A stretch of DNA of 22,303 bases from Candidatus Villigracilis proximus (lineage in GTDB: Bacteria > Chloroflexota > Anaerolineae > Anaerolineales > Villigracilaceae). The notes under the pieces are model-generated. The model ran no database searches, was not told where the DNA came from, and was given only the letters and a program-made list of their open reading frames with translations. Each line of letters opens with the position of its first letter. Position 1 is the stretch's first letter. Positions 13,685-20,850 of this stretch are shown here, piece by piece. The stretch lies in the NCBI GenBank assembly GCA_016715195.1, contig JADKBB010000038.1, forward strand, positions 1 through 22,303, read 5' to 3'. The position numbers and the translations under genes are program-made.

Positions 13685-14483
13685 GGAAGGCGGAACCTCT
13701 TACAAAATCCGGCTCAAGGCGGCGCAAACACCACAACACCTGACCCGCCGGACCTACCTCATCAAAGCGTTCGTCATCCTGCAAGGCATAATTCAAGGAA
13801 AATTCTGCCAGTTTGGGGTTCACTCCCACAGGCAGTTCAATATCTTTAAATAACGCTTCAGTGGTTAAAGGCTCGCCGCCCGTCATATCCAAAACAGCTT
13901 CAGCCAGATTTAATTGGCCCTGATTAATATCGATCAACAAGGCGCGCGGAAACCAGCGCCCGGCAATCTTGACAAGCCCGTCATCTGCATTAAATGCAGC
14001 CTCAAGTTTTTTCTCAACCAGATCGCCATGCTCACGCAAAATAGACAAGGGATTCATCTCGTCATTTTCCGGAGTCACAACCGGGGCATCATTAAGAAAA
14101 TGCGCGGCAAGATTTGCTGCAAACATTCGCTCTGATCGATCTTCCATTGCGACGGTAATCACATCAAATCCATCAGCAGATGGATTAACACCCGCACGTA
14201 ATGCGGTGACCACACCCCGCTTCCAGGCAAGTGCCGGGAAAATGAGGTCGTCACCGATCTGATATTTGTCTTTTGGAAGAAAATTTTTACCGCCGGCCTT
14301 TTGCTTGCTTTCGGCGATGGCACGTTCTGCTTTAATACGCGACTCTATAAACTCAAGAGAGAGATCACGCGCGGTTAACGGCGTCTCACGCTCAAACAGA
14401 AAAGTGTGTAAATTTTCAACATCTTGCGGGGTGATCTGAAGAGATAACCAGTATTCGTTGGGGAGTGAAAATGCGCCTGCCAT
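13665..14483 (-). CDS. Large protein of unknown function, N-terminal part (frame-shifted)
   Basis: This part begins MAGAFSLPNEYW and contains a helical region with FLFERETPLTARDLSLEFIESR (possible winged helix), a small beta region (KYQIGDDLIFPALAWKRGVVTALR) and a second helical region. The frame is lost just after LWCLRRLEPDFV, and the next frame continues EVPPSLQYTNIEHDRENL, which reads as the natural sequel. I chose ATG 14483 with a weak AGG upstream rather than the GTG at 14522, because a TATAAT five bases before the GTG would put transcription start on top of it. No signal peptide is seen. Together with the downstream helix-turn-helix gene it forms a two-gene unit. Confidence 0.68.
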   Translation of the reverse strand: MAGAFSLPNEYWLSLQITPQDVENLHTFLFERETPLTARDLSLEFIESRIKAERAIAESKQKAGGKNFLPKDKYQIGDDLIFPALAWKRGVVTALRAGVNPSADGFDVITVAMEDRSERMFAANLAAHFLNDAPVVTPENDEMNPLSILREHGDLVEKKLEAAFNADDGLVKIAGRWFPRALLIDINQGQLNLAEAVLDMTGGEPLTTEALFKDIELPVGVNPKLAEFSLNYALQDDERFDEVGPAGQVLWCLRRLEPDFVRGSAFLAIHQH

Positions 14484-14526
14484 ACTCAGCCTTGAAATGA
14501 ATTTTCGCTTAATGCGCGACACGATG

Positions 14527-14532
14527 ATTATA
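14527..14532 (-). promoter_or_regulatory. -10 box (TATAAT) for the unknown two-gene unit
   Basis: A perfect TATAAT on the minus strand. The -35 region at a 17- or 18-base spacing is poor. Transcription start would be near 14520, which fits a start codon at 14483 and a leader of about 37 bases. Confidence 0.35.
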
Positions 14533-14597
14533 CCTTACCTTGCATATACTTTCTATATTTTTCACAAAATATGGCAAACGTAAGAAAACACATAATT

Positions 14598-14626
14598 TTC
14601 ACATCATTTCTCAGAACAAATATAGT
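14598..14626 (+). promoter_or_regulatory. Putative sigma-70 promoter of the cytochrome lipoprotein gene
   Basis: TTCACA (14598-14603), 17 bases, TATAGT (14621-14626); five of six consensus bases in each box. It faces away from the two-gene unit on the left, making this a divergent promoter region. Confidence 0.6.
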
Positions 14627-14673
14627 AAATTTTGCCCAAGTTAAATCATAGTTCATAAAGGAATGCACAAAAA

Positions 14674-15174
14674 ATGAAAAGAAAACTTCCACTCATCCTG
14701 ACCATTCTGATTGTTACCGCCCTTTCTGCGTGCGGACAACAAGCGGCTCAGACTCCGCTTGAGCCTGCTGCTGCAACCGAAACAGCAATTCAGCCCACAC
14801 AGCCGCCAGCCGCAACGGAAACAGCGCAGCCACTCCCAACAGACAGCGCTGCTGTTCCCCCGCCCACTGAAGCTCCGGTTGCCGCGCCTGCAAGTGAAGT
14901 GAGTTTTGCAAATGATGTCATGCCTATTTTTGAAGCAAGTTGTATAAAATGTCATGGTGGTGAAAAAACCAAGGAAGGCCTGGATTTAAAAACATATGAA
15001 GGTCTGATGGCCGGGTCATTCAATGGATCAGTGCTTGAAGCCGGAAATGCCAACGACAGTTTATTTGTCCAGCAGATCATTGAGGGTGAAATGCCCAAAC
15101 GCGAAGACAGACTCTCAGACAGTGACATTCAAATCATCATTGATTGGGTTAACGCGGGCGCACTTAATAACTAA
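14674..15174 (+). CDS. Lipoprotein c-type cytochrome (planctomycete-type cytochrome c-like domain)
   Basis: A 166-residue exported haem protein. The signal peptide ends in the lipobox LSAC with Cys20. Residues about 21-73 are a low-complexity Ala/Pro/Thr/Glu/Gln linker that would hold the domain away from the membrane. The globular part begins VSFANDVMPIFEASCIKCH: Cys90-Cys93-His94 is the haem-binding CxxCH, and Met140 in EGEMPKRED is the likely sixth ligand. The end, SDSDIQIIIDWVNAGA, is the usual final helix of this cytochrome class. It probably passes electrons at the outer face of the membrane; the partner is not known. It is monocistronic, with its own promoter and a good terminator. Confidence 0.87.
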   Translation: MKRKLPLILTILIVTALSACGQQAAQTPLEPAAATETAIQPTQPPAATETAQPLPTDSAAVPPPTEAPVAAPASEVSFANDVMPIFEASCIKCHGGEKTKEGLDLKTYEGLMAGSFNGSVLEAGNANDSLFVQQIIEGEMPKREDRLSDSDIQIIIDWVNAGALNN

Positions 15175-15196
15175 TCACTTCATAATACAAAACATG

Positions 15197-15235
15197 ACTC
15201 ACCCCGAAATTAAGGTTTCGCGGGTGAGTTTTTTT
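15197..15235 (+). terminator. Rho-independent terminator after the cytochrome gene
   Basis: Arms ACTCACCC and GGGTGAGT (15197-15204 and 15222-15229) with an inner CGAAA/TTTCG helix, followed by seven T. It starts 22 bases after the stop codon. Confidence 0.88.
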
Positions 15236-15304
15236 AAGAGCAAATGGGACGCACGCAAAGCGAAACGCTGAAAACGCGGTTTTTTGTCCTGTTCCGCGCT
15301 CGTT

Positions 15305-15343
15305 AGCATCCCAAATTAAATTCGGAATGCTGCATGTTTTTTT
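15305..15343 (+). terminator. Weak second terminator-like hairpin
   Basis: AGCATCCCAAATT and AAATTCGGAATGCT pair imperfectly (two mismatches) and T7 follows at 15337-15343. It lies just before the regulator promoter and may insulate it. The remaining bases of 15236-15379 show no coding region. Confidence 0.35.
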
Positions 15344-15379
15344 ATTCATTCATCATTGCATATTTGTAACCTTCGTCCC

Positions 15380-15408
15380 TTGACGATTCGGTTTCAAACT
15401 CGTATACT
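15380..15408 (+). promoter_or_regulatory. Sigma-70 promoter of the FadR-type regulator and korAB
   Basis: TTGACG (15380-15385), 17 bases, TATACT (15403-15408). This is the best promoter in the window. Predicted start near 15414 leaves a leader of about 20 bases to ATG 15434. Confidence 0.75.
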
Positions 15409-15411
15409 CCT

Positions 15412-15426
15412 ATTAATCGGATTAAT
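15412..15426. promoter_or_regulatory. Palindromic operator candidate at the regulator's own start
   Basis: ATTAATCGGATTAAT is a perfect 7-1-7 palindrome placed over the predicted transcription start, four bases after the -10 box. A dimeric GntR/FadR-type protein bound there would block its own promoter, so autoregulation is likely. Confidence 0.6.
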
Positions 15427-15433
15427 CATACTT

Positions 15434-16105
15434 ATGCTTCGCGAACGCGTTTCCCCTGACATTTCTGAGTTTTTCCGTTATCTTGCTTCTCACGCTGAGG
15501 CCGATAGCGGACTTCCCTCTTTAAGTGAGTTGGGACGTGAACTTGGCGTGAGCCTTGCTTCTTTGCGTGAACAGCTCGAAGTTGCGCGTGCGCTGGGCAT
15601 GGTGGAAGTACGTCCCCGCACCGGCACACGAAGATTGACATATTCATTCACGCCCGCCATTCGTCAAAGCCTGGGATACGCGCTGGCGTTGAACAATGAT
15701 TATTTCCGTAAGTTCGCAGAAATGCGAAATCACCTTGAAGCTGCATATTGGTATGAGGCTGTTGCCTTGCTGACAGATGAAGATAAGCAAGAGCTACAGT
15801 CGATTCTTGCCCGCGCTCTGGAAAAAATTCGCGGTACGCCGGTGCAAGTGCCACACGAAGAGCATCGCAAGTTACATCTGCATATTTTCAGCCGGCTTGA
15901 CAATCCATTTGTCACTGGTGTATTTGAAGCCTACTGGGAAGCCTACGAAGCAGTGGGCTTAAATGTGTTTGCCGGCGGGTATGAGTACTTGCAGGAAGTG
16001 TGGGAATATCATCAGCAGATGGTTGACTCCATTTGCAGCAACCAGTTTCAGGTCGGGTATGAAGCGTTGGTCAAACATACCGATCTTTTATATCATCGTC
16101 CATAA
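15434..16105 (+). CDS. FadR/GntR-family transcription regulator
   Basis: A 223-residue regulator when started at ATG 15434. The N-terminal winged helix (about residues 10-70) includes LPSLSELGRELGVSLASLREQLEVARALGMVEVRPRTGTRRL, the typical GntR reading head and wing. The rest is an all-helical effector domain of the FCD type. The frame is open back to 15356, but the promoter and operator lie within that extension, so the longer start is ruled out. No strong ribosome site is seen. The korA gene follows 80 bases later on the same strand, so regulation of 2-oxoacid oxidation is a reasonable inference. The ligand is unknown. Confidence 0.83.
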   Translation: MLRERVSPDISEFFRYLASHAEADSGLPSLSELGRELGVSLASLREQLEVARALGMVEVRPRTGTRRLTYSFTPAIRQSLGYALALNNDYFRKFAEMRNHLEAAYWYEAVALLTDEDKQELQSILARALEKIRGTPVQVPHEEHRKLHLHIFSRLDNPFVTGVFEAYWEAYEAVGLNVFAGGYEYLQEVWEYHQQMVDSICSNQFQVGYEALVKHTDLLYHRP

Positions 16106-16109
16106 TTTT

Positions 16110-16167
16110 TGGAGTCGTGGAGAAGTGCTCCACAATCCATCGGCGTTATTTTTTCCGATAGACTCCA
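16110..16167 (+). promoter_or_regulatory. Three-helix structured leader before korA
   Basis: Three exact helices form a junction. P1 is TGGAGTC (16110-16116) with GACTCCA (16161-16167). P2 is GTGGAG (16117-16122) with CTCCAC (16128-16133), abutting P1. P3 is ATCGG (16139-16143) with CCGAT (16155-16159), with a T6-containing loop. The element ends eight bases before the korA ribosome site. It is absent of any protein-coding sense and could be a cis-acting RNA or an attenuator. Confidence 0.5.
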
Positions 16168-16185
16168 TAATCTACAAGGAGTTCC

Positions 16186-17250
16186 ATGAACAAAATAGTG
16201 AATGATTTTTCGATCACCGTTGGCACAAAGAACGGCTCAGGCAGTTCAACCGCCAACAACACCATCCTGCGCTCCGTGTTCAAGATGGGCATCCCCGTTT
16301 CAGGTAAGAATCTCTTTCCTTCCAACATTCAGGGTTTGCCAACCTGGTACACCATCCGAGCGAATAAGAATGGTTTCATCGCCCACCACGAACAACGCGA
16401 TATCGTTATTGCGATAAACCCCGATTCGTTCGCGCGTGACCTGGCATCTGTTGTGCCGGGCGGAGCATTTTTCTATTCGGATGATATCAGGCAGCCCATC
16501 ACCCGCGCAGACATCGCGATCTATCCGATGCCGATCAAGACCATTGTGAAGAACGACCCGAATGTGCCTACAGATTTTCGTGATCTGGTCGGCAATATGG
16601 TTTATGTGGGCGTGCTTGCTCAAATGATCAACATGGATATGGAAAAGATCCTGGCCGCGTTGACCTTTCATTTCAAGGGCAAGCAAAAGCCAATTGATAT
16701 GAACTTCAATGCGCTGAAAGCCGGTGCGGAATGGGCAAAGGCCAATCTCGAAAAGAAAGACCCGTTCTATCTTGAGCCGATGAACAAGACTGACGGCTTG
16801 ATCATGGCGGACGGAAATACGGCCGCGGCGCTTGGTTCCATTTTCGGCGGTGTGCAATTTGTGGGATGGTATCCAATTACTCCTGCAACTTCTGTTGCAG
16901 AGTCTTTGAACGATTATCTACCGCAGCTTCGCAAACGTGAAGATGGGAAGCATACATACGCAGTGATCCAGGCGGAAGATGAATTGGCGGCTTTGGGCAT
17001 GTCAATTGGCGCGGGCTGGGCTGGTTTGCGCGCGATGACATCCACTTCTGGTCCGGGGCTTTCCTTGATGACTGAGTTTGCGGGTCTGGCATATTATGCC
17101 GAAGTGCCCGTGGTGATCTGGGATGTGCAGCGAATTGGTCCCAGCACCGGTTTGCCGACCCGCACATCTCAAGGCGATCTGACCTTTACACATTTCATCG
17201 GACACGGCGATTCGCACTCGGTCATTCTTCTGCCGGGCGATGTTCTTTGA
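16186..17250 (+). CDS. korA: 2-oxoacid:ferredoxin oxidoreductase, gamma-alpha fusion, N-terminal part (frame-shifted)
   Basis: This enzyme class oxidises a 2-oxoacid, probably 2-oxoglutarate, with CoA to acyl-CoA and reduces ferredoxin. The first about 190 residues are the gamma-type domain, and the alpha domain begins near FVGWYPITPATSVAESL, the conserved YPITP motif. It continues through QAEDELAALGMSIGAGWAGLRAMTSTSGPGLSLM, another family block. The frame ends at TGA 17248-17250 after LLPGDVL, while the next frame continues GAATGC... as ECFEFGWKSFE, the expected sequel. The slip point is CTT-TGA. A good AAGGAG site precedes the ATG. Read as one gene (16186-18139 minus one base), it gives 650 residues. 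2-oxoglutarate rather than another acid is inferred. Confidence 0.85.
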   Translation: MNKIVNDFSITVGTKNGSGSSTANNTILRSVFKMGIPVSGKNLFPSNIQGLPTWYTIRANKNGFIAHHEQRDIVIAINPDSFARDLASVVPGGAFFYSDDIRQPITRADIAIYPMPIKTIVKNDPNVPTDFRDLVGNMVYVGVLAQMINMDMEKILAALTFHFKGKQKPIDMNFNALKAGAEWAKANLEKKDPFYLEPMNKTDGLIMADGNTAAALGSIFGGVQFVGWYPITPATSVAESLNDYLPQLRKREDGKHTYAVIQAEDELAALGMSIGAGWAGLRAMTSTSGPGLSLMTEFAGLAYYAEVPVVIWDVQRIGPSTGLPTRTSQGDLTFTHFIGHGDSHSVILLPGDVL

Positions 17251-18139
17251 ATGCTTTGAATTTGGCTGGAAGTCTTTTGAGATTGCCGAACGAATTCAAA
17301 CCCCTGTGTTTGTACCCAGCGATCTCGATATGGGTATGAATCAGTGGATCAGCAAGCCTTTTGAATATCCAAATGTGCCGATGGATCGCGGCAAAGTGCT
17401 GCTTGAAAAAGATATTGAAGACCTGAAAGGAAGCTGGGGACGTTACCTTGATAAAGATGGTGACGGGATCGGGTATCGCACCTTCCCCGGGAATAAGCAT
17501 CCGCTAAGTTCATACTTCACGCGCGGCACAGGTCACGATGAATATGCCAAATACACCGAGGAAGCAAGTGTGTATCTGGATAACATGGATCGATTAAAGA
17601 GAAAGAATGAAACCGCCAAGAAATACGTTCCCGCTCCAATGATGCACAGCATGAAGGGTGCGACGGTCGGTATCATTGCCTATGGCTCCACTGAAGCGGC
17701 GGTGCTTGAAGCGCAGTATCAACTTGATGCTGAGCATGGACTCAAAACTGACTTCATGCGTATTCGCTCTGTGCCTTTCACAAAAGAAGTGGATGCTTTT
17801 CTGGCGAAGTACGATCAGATCTTCGTAGTGGAAATGAATCGCGATGGTCAGATGCATCAGATCCTGCTGACTGAGTATGCGCAATACGCGGTGAATCTTA
17901 AATCTGTTGCTTTTGGTGATGGAATGCCGGCTTCTGCGAAATGGGTACGTGAAGGAATTCTTGCGAAGTATGTCAAGGCGGACGGAAAGCAGAAGGCCGC
18001 TGCTTCGAAGAAAAAGGCAACAGCGAAGAAAGTGACAAAGAAAGCAGCGCCAGCTTCAAAGCTTAAGAAAGATGCGAAGAAGCCTGTCAAGAAGGCGGTT
18101 GTCAAGTCGAAGTCATCCGCAAAATCGAAGCGGAAGTAG
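17240..18139 (+). CDS. korA: 2-oxoacid:ferredoxin oxidoreductase alpha subunit, C-terminal part with lysine-rich tail
   Basis: Second part of the frame-shifted korA. It holds the rest of the alpha subunit: QTPVFVPSDLDMGMNQW, then the C-terminal Rossmann-like domain (GATVGIIAYGSTEAAVLEAQ and the DQIFVVEMNRDGQMHQIL block). The ATG at 17240 has no ribosome site and falls in mid-domain, so it is not a real start. After the usual end (WVREGILAKYVKA) about 60 residues of Lys/Ala/Ser repeats follow, unusual for this family and similar in texture to histone-H1-like tails. korB begins 33 bases after the stop. Confidence 0.82.
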   Translation: MFFECFEFGWKSFEIAERIQTPVFVPSDLDMGMNQWISKPFEYPNVPMDRGKVLLEKDIEDLKGSWGRYLDKDGDGIGYRTFPGNKHPLSSYFTRGTGHDEYAKYTEEASVYLDNMDRLKRKNETAKKYVPAPMMHSMKGATVGIIAYGSTEAAVLEAQYQLDAEHGLKTDFMRIRSVPFTKEVDAFLAKYDQIFVVEMNRDGQMHQILLTEYAQYAVNLKSVAFGDGMPASAKWVREGILAKYVKADGKQKAAASKKKATAKKVTKKAAPASKLKKDAKKPVKKAVVKSKSSAKSKRK

Positions 18140-18172
18140 TTATCGGTACGTTAATCAAAAGGAGTTAACAAA

Positions 18173-19228
18173 ATGACAGAAGCACTCCCCATGGCTGGCA
18201 CACCTGCGAATGCAAACCTTGCCGGTCTTTCAAAAAATGATTATCGCGGAAATCCCAGCACACTTTGCCAGGGCTGCGGACATAATTCGATCTCGAACCA
18301 GATCATTACCGCGATGTATGAAATGAATGTTGTGCCGGAGAACGTGGTGAAATTCAGCGGTATTGGCTGTTCTTCCAAATCGCCGACTTATTTTCTAAAC
18401 CGTTCCTTTGGCTTTAACAGTCTGCACGGGCGTATGCCGTCAATTGCGACGGGCGCGCTCTTCGGCGACTATCATCTTAAAGGCATTGGCGTTTCAGGCG
18501 ATGGCGACTCGGCCAGCATTGGCATGGGTCAGTTCAAACATGTGATGCGCCGCAATGTAAACATGGTTTATATTATTGAAAACAATGGCGTATACGGGCT
18601 GACAAAAGGCCAGTTTTCTGCGACGGCTGAAAAGGGATTAAGCCTGAAGAAGCAGGGTGAAAACCCATATATGCCGGTGGACATTTGCATGGAAGCGCTT
18701 GTCTCAAATGCGACTTTCGTTGCGCGTTCCTTTGCGGGCAATCCCAAGCAGGTGAAGGAATTGCTTAAAGCGGCGCTGGCGCATAATGGGATTGCGGTGC
18801 TGGATATTATCAGTCCGTGCGTGACCTTCAATAATCAGGAAAACGCCTATCACTCTTATGCGTGGGGCAAGGATCATGAAGAACCCTTGCAGGAGATTTC
18901 CTATATCGCGCCGCGCAATGAGATCATGCTTGAACGTGAAATGGAAGCGGGCGAAGTGCGCGAAGTTGCCATGCACGACGGCTCGATCGTGATCTTGAAA
19001 AATCTTGAAAAAGGTTACGACACATCCAATCGTTATGAGGCTTTGCGTGTGATGGAAGAATCGCAGCGTAATAATTGGCTTTTGACCGGTCTGCTTTATT
19101 TGGATACGACCAAACCAAATCTGATCTCACGATATGATCTTGTAGATACGCCGCTTAACCGCTTAACCGAAGCAGACTTGCGCCCCGATCGTTCAATGAT
19201 CGATAAAGTCAACGCGTTAATGTTCTAA
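18173..19228 (+). CDS. korB: 2-oxoacid:ferredoxin oxidoreductase, beta subunit
   Basis: The thiamine-diphosphate and Fe-S subunit of the same enzyme; 351 residues. Fe-S ligands are probably Cys32 and Cys35 (LCQGCGH), Cys66 (GIGCSS) and Cys216 (SPC). The cofactor motif runs GDGDSASIGMGQF (110-121) to ENNGVYGLTKGQ, the GDG-N(N) pattern that holds the diphosphate and Mg. The C-terminal 90 residues are an extension beyond the core domain. A clear AAGGAG site precedes the ATG. A strong terminator follows, so regulator, korA and korB form one unit. With no delta (ferredoxin-like) subunit nearby, external ferredoxin should accept the electrons. Confidence 0.93.
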   Translation: MTEALPMAGTPANANLAGLSKNDYRGNPSTLCQGCGHNSISNQIITAMYEMNVVPENVVKFSGIGCSSKSPTYFLNRSFGFNSLHGRMPSIATGALFGDYHLKGIGVSGDGDSASIGMGQFKHVMRRNVNMVYIIENNGVYGLTKGQFSATAEKGLSLKKQGENPYMPVDICMEALVSNATFVARSFAGNPKQVKELLKAALAHNGIAVLDIISPCVTFNNQENAYHSYAWGKDHEEPLQEISYIAPRNEIMLEREMEAGEVREVAMHDGSIVILKNLEKGYDTSNRYEALRVMEESQRNNWLLTGLLYLDTTKPNLISRYDLVDTPLNRLTEADLRPDRSMIDKVNALMF

Positions 19229-19251
19229 CGCCAACTCAGCATCAACATGTT

Positions 19252-19306
19252 CTCCCCCAAATTCATCTTTCGGCTTTGCTCAGGATGAATTTGGGGGAGG
19301 ATTTTT
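19252..19306 (+). terminator. Strong rho-independent terminator after korB
   Basis: Sixteen perfect pairs: arms 19252-19267 (CTCCCCCAAATTCATC) and 19284-19299, a 16-base loop, then GATTTTT. The loop holds the TCGGCTNNGCTC motif seen at 5970. Confidence 0.92.
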
Positions 19307-19322
19307 ATCACAAGAGAAAAAA

Positions 19323-20651
19323 ATGACAATAGAAACCCCAAACACCGAAAAGCTGGATTTCAAACGTATTCTGCCCGTGTTGGTCATCGTGCTGGTTGAC
19401 TTGATGGGACTTTCCATCATTATTCCGTTATTGCCTTTGTATGCGGCGCGTTTTGGTTCATCGCCATTGGTGATCGGTATTTTGCAGGCTACATATCCAA
19501 TGATGCAATTTTTGGGCGCGCCTATTTTGGGTCGTCTTTCAGATCGCTTCGGGCGTAAACCGGTTTTGGTGATCAGTCAGATCGGAACGCTCGCAGGTTT
19601 TATTTTGCTCGGCTTTGCAGATTCCATCTGGCTCTTATTTCTCTCGCGCATCATTGATGGGCTTTCCGGCGCAAATATTGCAACCGCGCAGGCTGCCATC
19701 ACCGATAGCACAAATGAAAAGACTCGCACACAAGGACTCGGCCTCGTTGGCGCAGCTTTCGGCGTGGGTTTTGTGCTGGGTCCGATCATCGCGTTTATCG
19801 TGCTGGCCGCCACCGGACAAAATTATCAAATGGTTGCATTTACCGCTGCCTTCTTCTCATTCACGTCCATCATGTTAACCACCTTCTGGTTCCGCGAAAC
19901 ACTGGTGGAAGGTGTAGACCCCGCAGCTGCACGCAAACGGCCTTTTTCTTTTGGCGCAATTCGGCAAGCCCTCGGACGCCCCGCCATCGGCTTTTTGTTA
20001 ATCATTATGTTCTTTTACCAAATTGCATTCGGCGGGTATGAGCAGCTTTTTTCACTCTTCACGCTCACCCGTCTGGGTATGGATGCGCGCGATACATCAG
20101 GCTTGTTCGTTCTGGCCGGGTTGTTCATCATCGTTGTGCAGGGCGGGCTGATCGGAAGATGGTCAAAACAAAAAGGAGACCGCTGGCTGGTGCTGTTGGG
20201 CGTCTCTACTTTAGCCATTGGATTAATTGCAACCGGACTCACACCCGCCGTGCCTGTGCCCTGGTATGACAAAGTGAAAGTGCTCGACAGTTTGGCGGGT
20301 CAGGGCGAACTGAGAGTTGCCACGCAAACAATAGACATTCAGCTACCCGATGCATCTGCACGCGGCTGGACGGGAATCATCTGGTTACTGATCGCCAGTT
20401 TTCCGGCGGCGTTGGGCGGCGGTGTGTTACATCCGGCAATTAATAGTTTGATCACGAAGGCTTCTGACAAAAGTGAGGTGGGCGGAATGCTGGGCGTATC
20501 CACTTCGGTTTATAGTCTGGCAAATGCGATCGCGCCACTATTCTATGGGACGCTGTTCCAGCTTTTCGGTGGGCCTGTTCCGTTTTTAGTCGGCGGTGGA
20601 ATTCTGGCGGTGTTGTGGTTCTTTTTGCCGAGGGTGGTGAGGGAGAAGTGA
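19323..20651 (+). CDS. MFS transporter, TetA-like drug:H+ antiporter group (DHA1)
   Basis: A 442-residue protein with about 12 membrane helices. Helix 1 carries LVIVLVDLMGLSIIIPLLPLY, the usual start of TetA-type exporters. The loop between helices 2 and 3 has the MFS signature GRLSDRFGRKPVL (motif A), and GLVGAAFGVGFVLGPIIA resembles motif C of antiporters. An unusual polar insert of about 45 residues (AVPVPWYDKVKV to SARGWTG) lies between two late helices and should form an external loop. Substrate unknown. The start has only a weak A-rich ribosome site. Its last codons and stop lie inside the heptad repeat. Confidence 0.88.
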   Translation: MTIETPNTEKLDFKRILPVLVIVLVDLMGLSIIIPLLPLYAARFGSSPLVIGILQATYPMMQFLGAPILGRLSDRFGRKPVLVISQIGTLAGFILLGFADSIWLLFLSRIIDGLSGANIATAQAAITDSTNEKTRTQGLGLVGAAFGVGFVLGPIIAFIVLAATGQNYQMVAFTAAFFSFTSIMLTTFWFRETLVEGVDPAAARKRPFSFGAIRQALGRPAIGFLLIIMFFYQIAFGGYEQLFSLFTLTRLGMDARDTSGLFVLAGLFIIVVQGGLIGRWSKQKGDRWLVLLGVSTLAIGLIATGLTPAVPVPWYDKVKVLDSLAGQGELRVATQTIDIQLPDASARGWTGIIWLLIASFPAALGGGVLHPAINSLITKASDKSEVGGMLGVSTSVYSLANAIAPLFYGTLFQLFGGPVPFLVGGGILAVLWFFLPRVVREK

Positions 20652-20740
20652 TGAGGAATGAGTAATGAGGGATGAGTGGGAAGTGAGAAGTGAGAAGTAA
20701 AAAGTGATCAGTGAGTAGTGATCAGTTATCAGTTATCAGC
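20643..20740. repeat. Heptanucleotide tandem repeat (STRR-like)
   Basis: About 14 successive seven-base units: GAGAAGT, GATGAGG, AATGAGT, AATGAGG, GATGAGT, GGGAAGT, GAGAAGT twice, AAAAAGT, GATCAGT, GAGTAGT, GATCAGT, TATCAGT and TATCAGC. Phase is kept throughout with no slip. The consensus is roughly GATNAGT. The array takes in the last codons and TGA of the MFS gene. It resembles the short tandem heptad repeats described in cyanobacteria. Confidence 0.85.
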
Positions 20741-20837
20741 TATTTGAAGCCGTGAGGTTGCTTGGGAGAGAGTTTAATTCTGGCAATTTTGCGGCTTTGG
20801 GTTAACTTGCTTTTCGCTTTTTTCACTCTCTTCCCTT

Positions 20838-20843
20838 TATAAT
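20838..20843 (+). promoter_or_regulatory. -10 box (TATAAT) next to the arfB start codon
   Basis: A perfect TATAAT ends seven bases before ATG 20851, so the transcript would have a leader of only one or two bases. The -35 region is poor. Between the heptad repeat and this box (20741-20837) I see nothing else. Confidence 0.4.
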
Positions 20844-20850
20844 CTGTTCT

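Noticed and set aside
15356..15433. Longer N-terminus of the FadR-type regulator
   Set aside because: The promoter and operator lie inside it, so it would not be on the mRNA.
20643..20740. CRISPR array
   Set aside because: Seven-base units with no spacers; no cas genes nearby.
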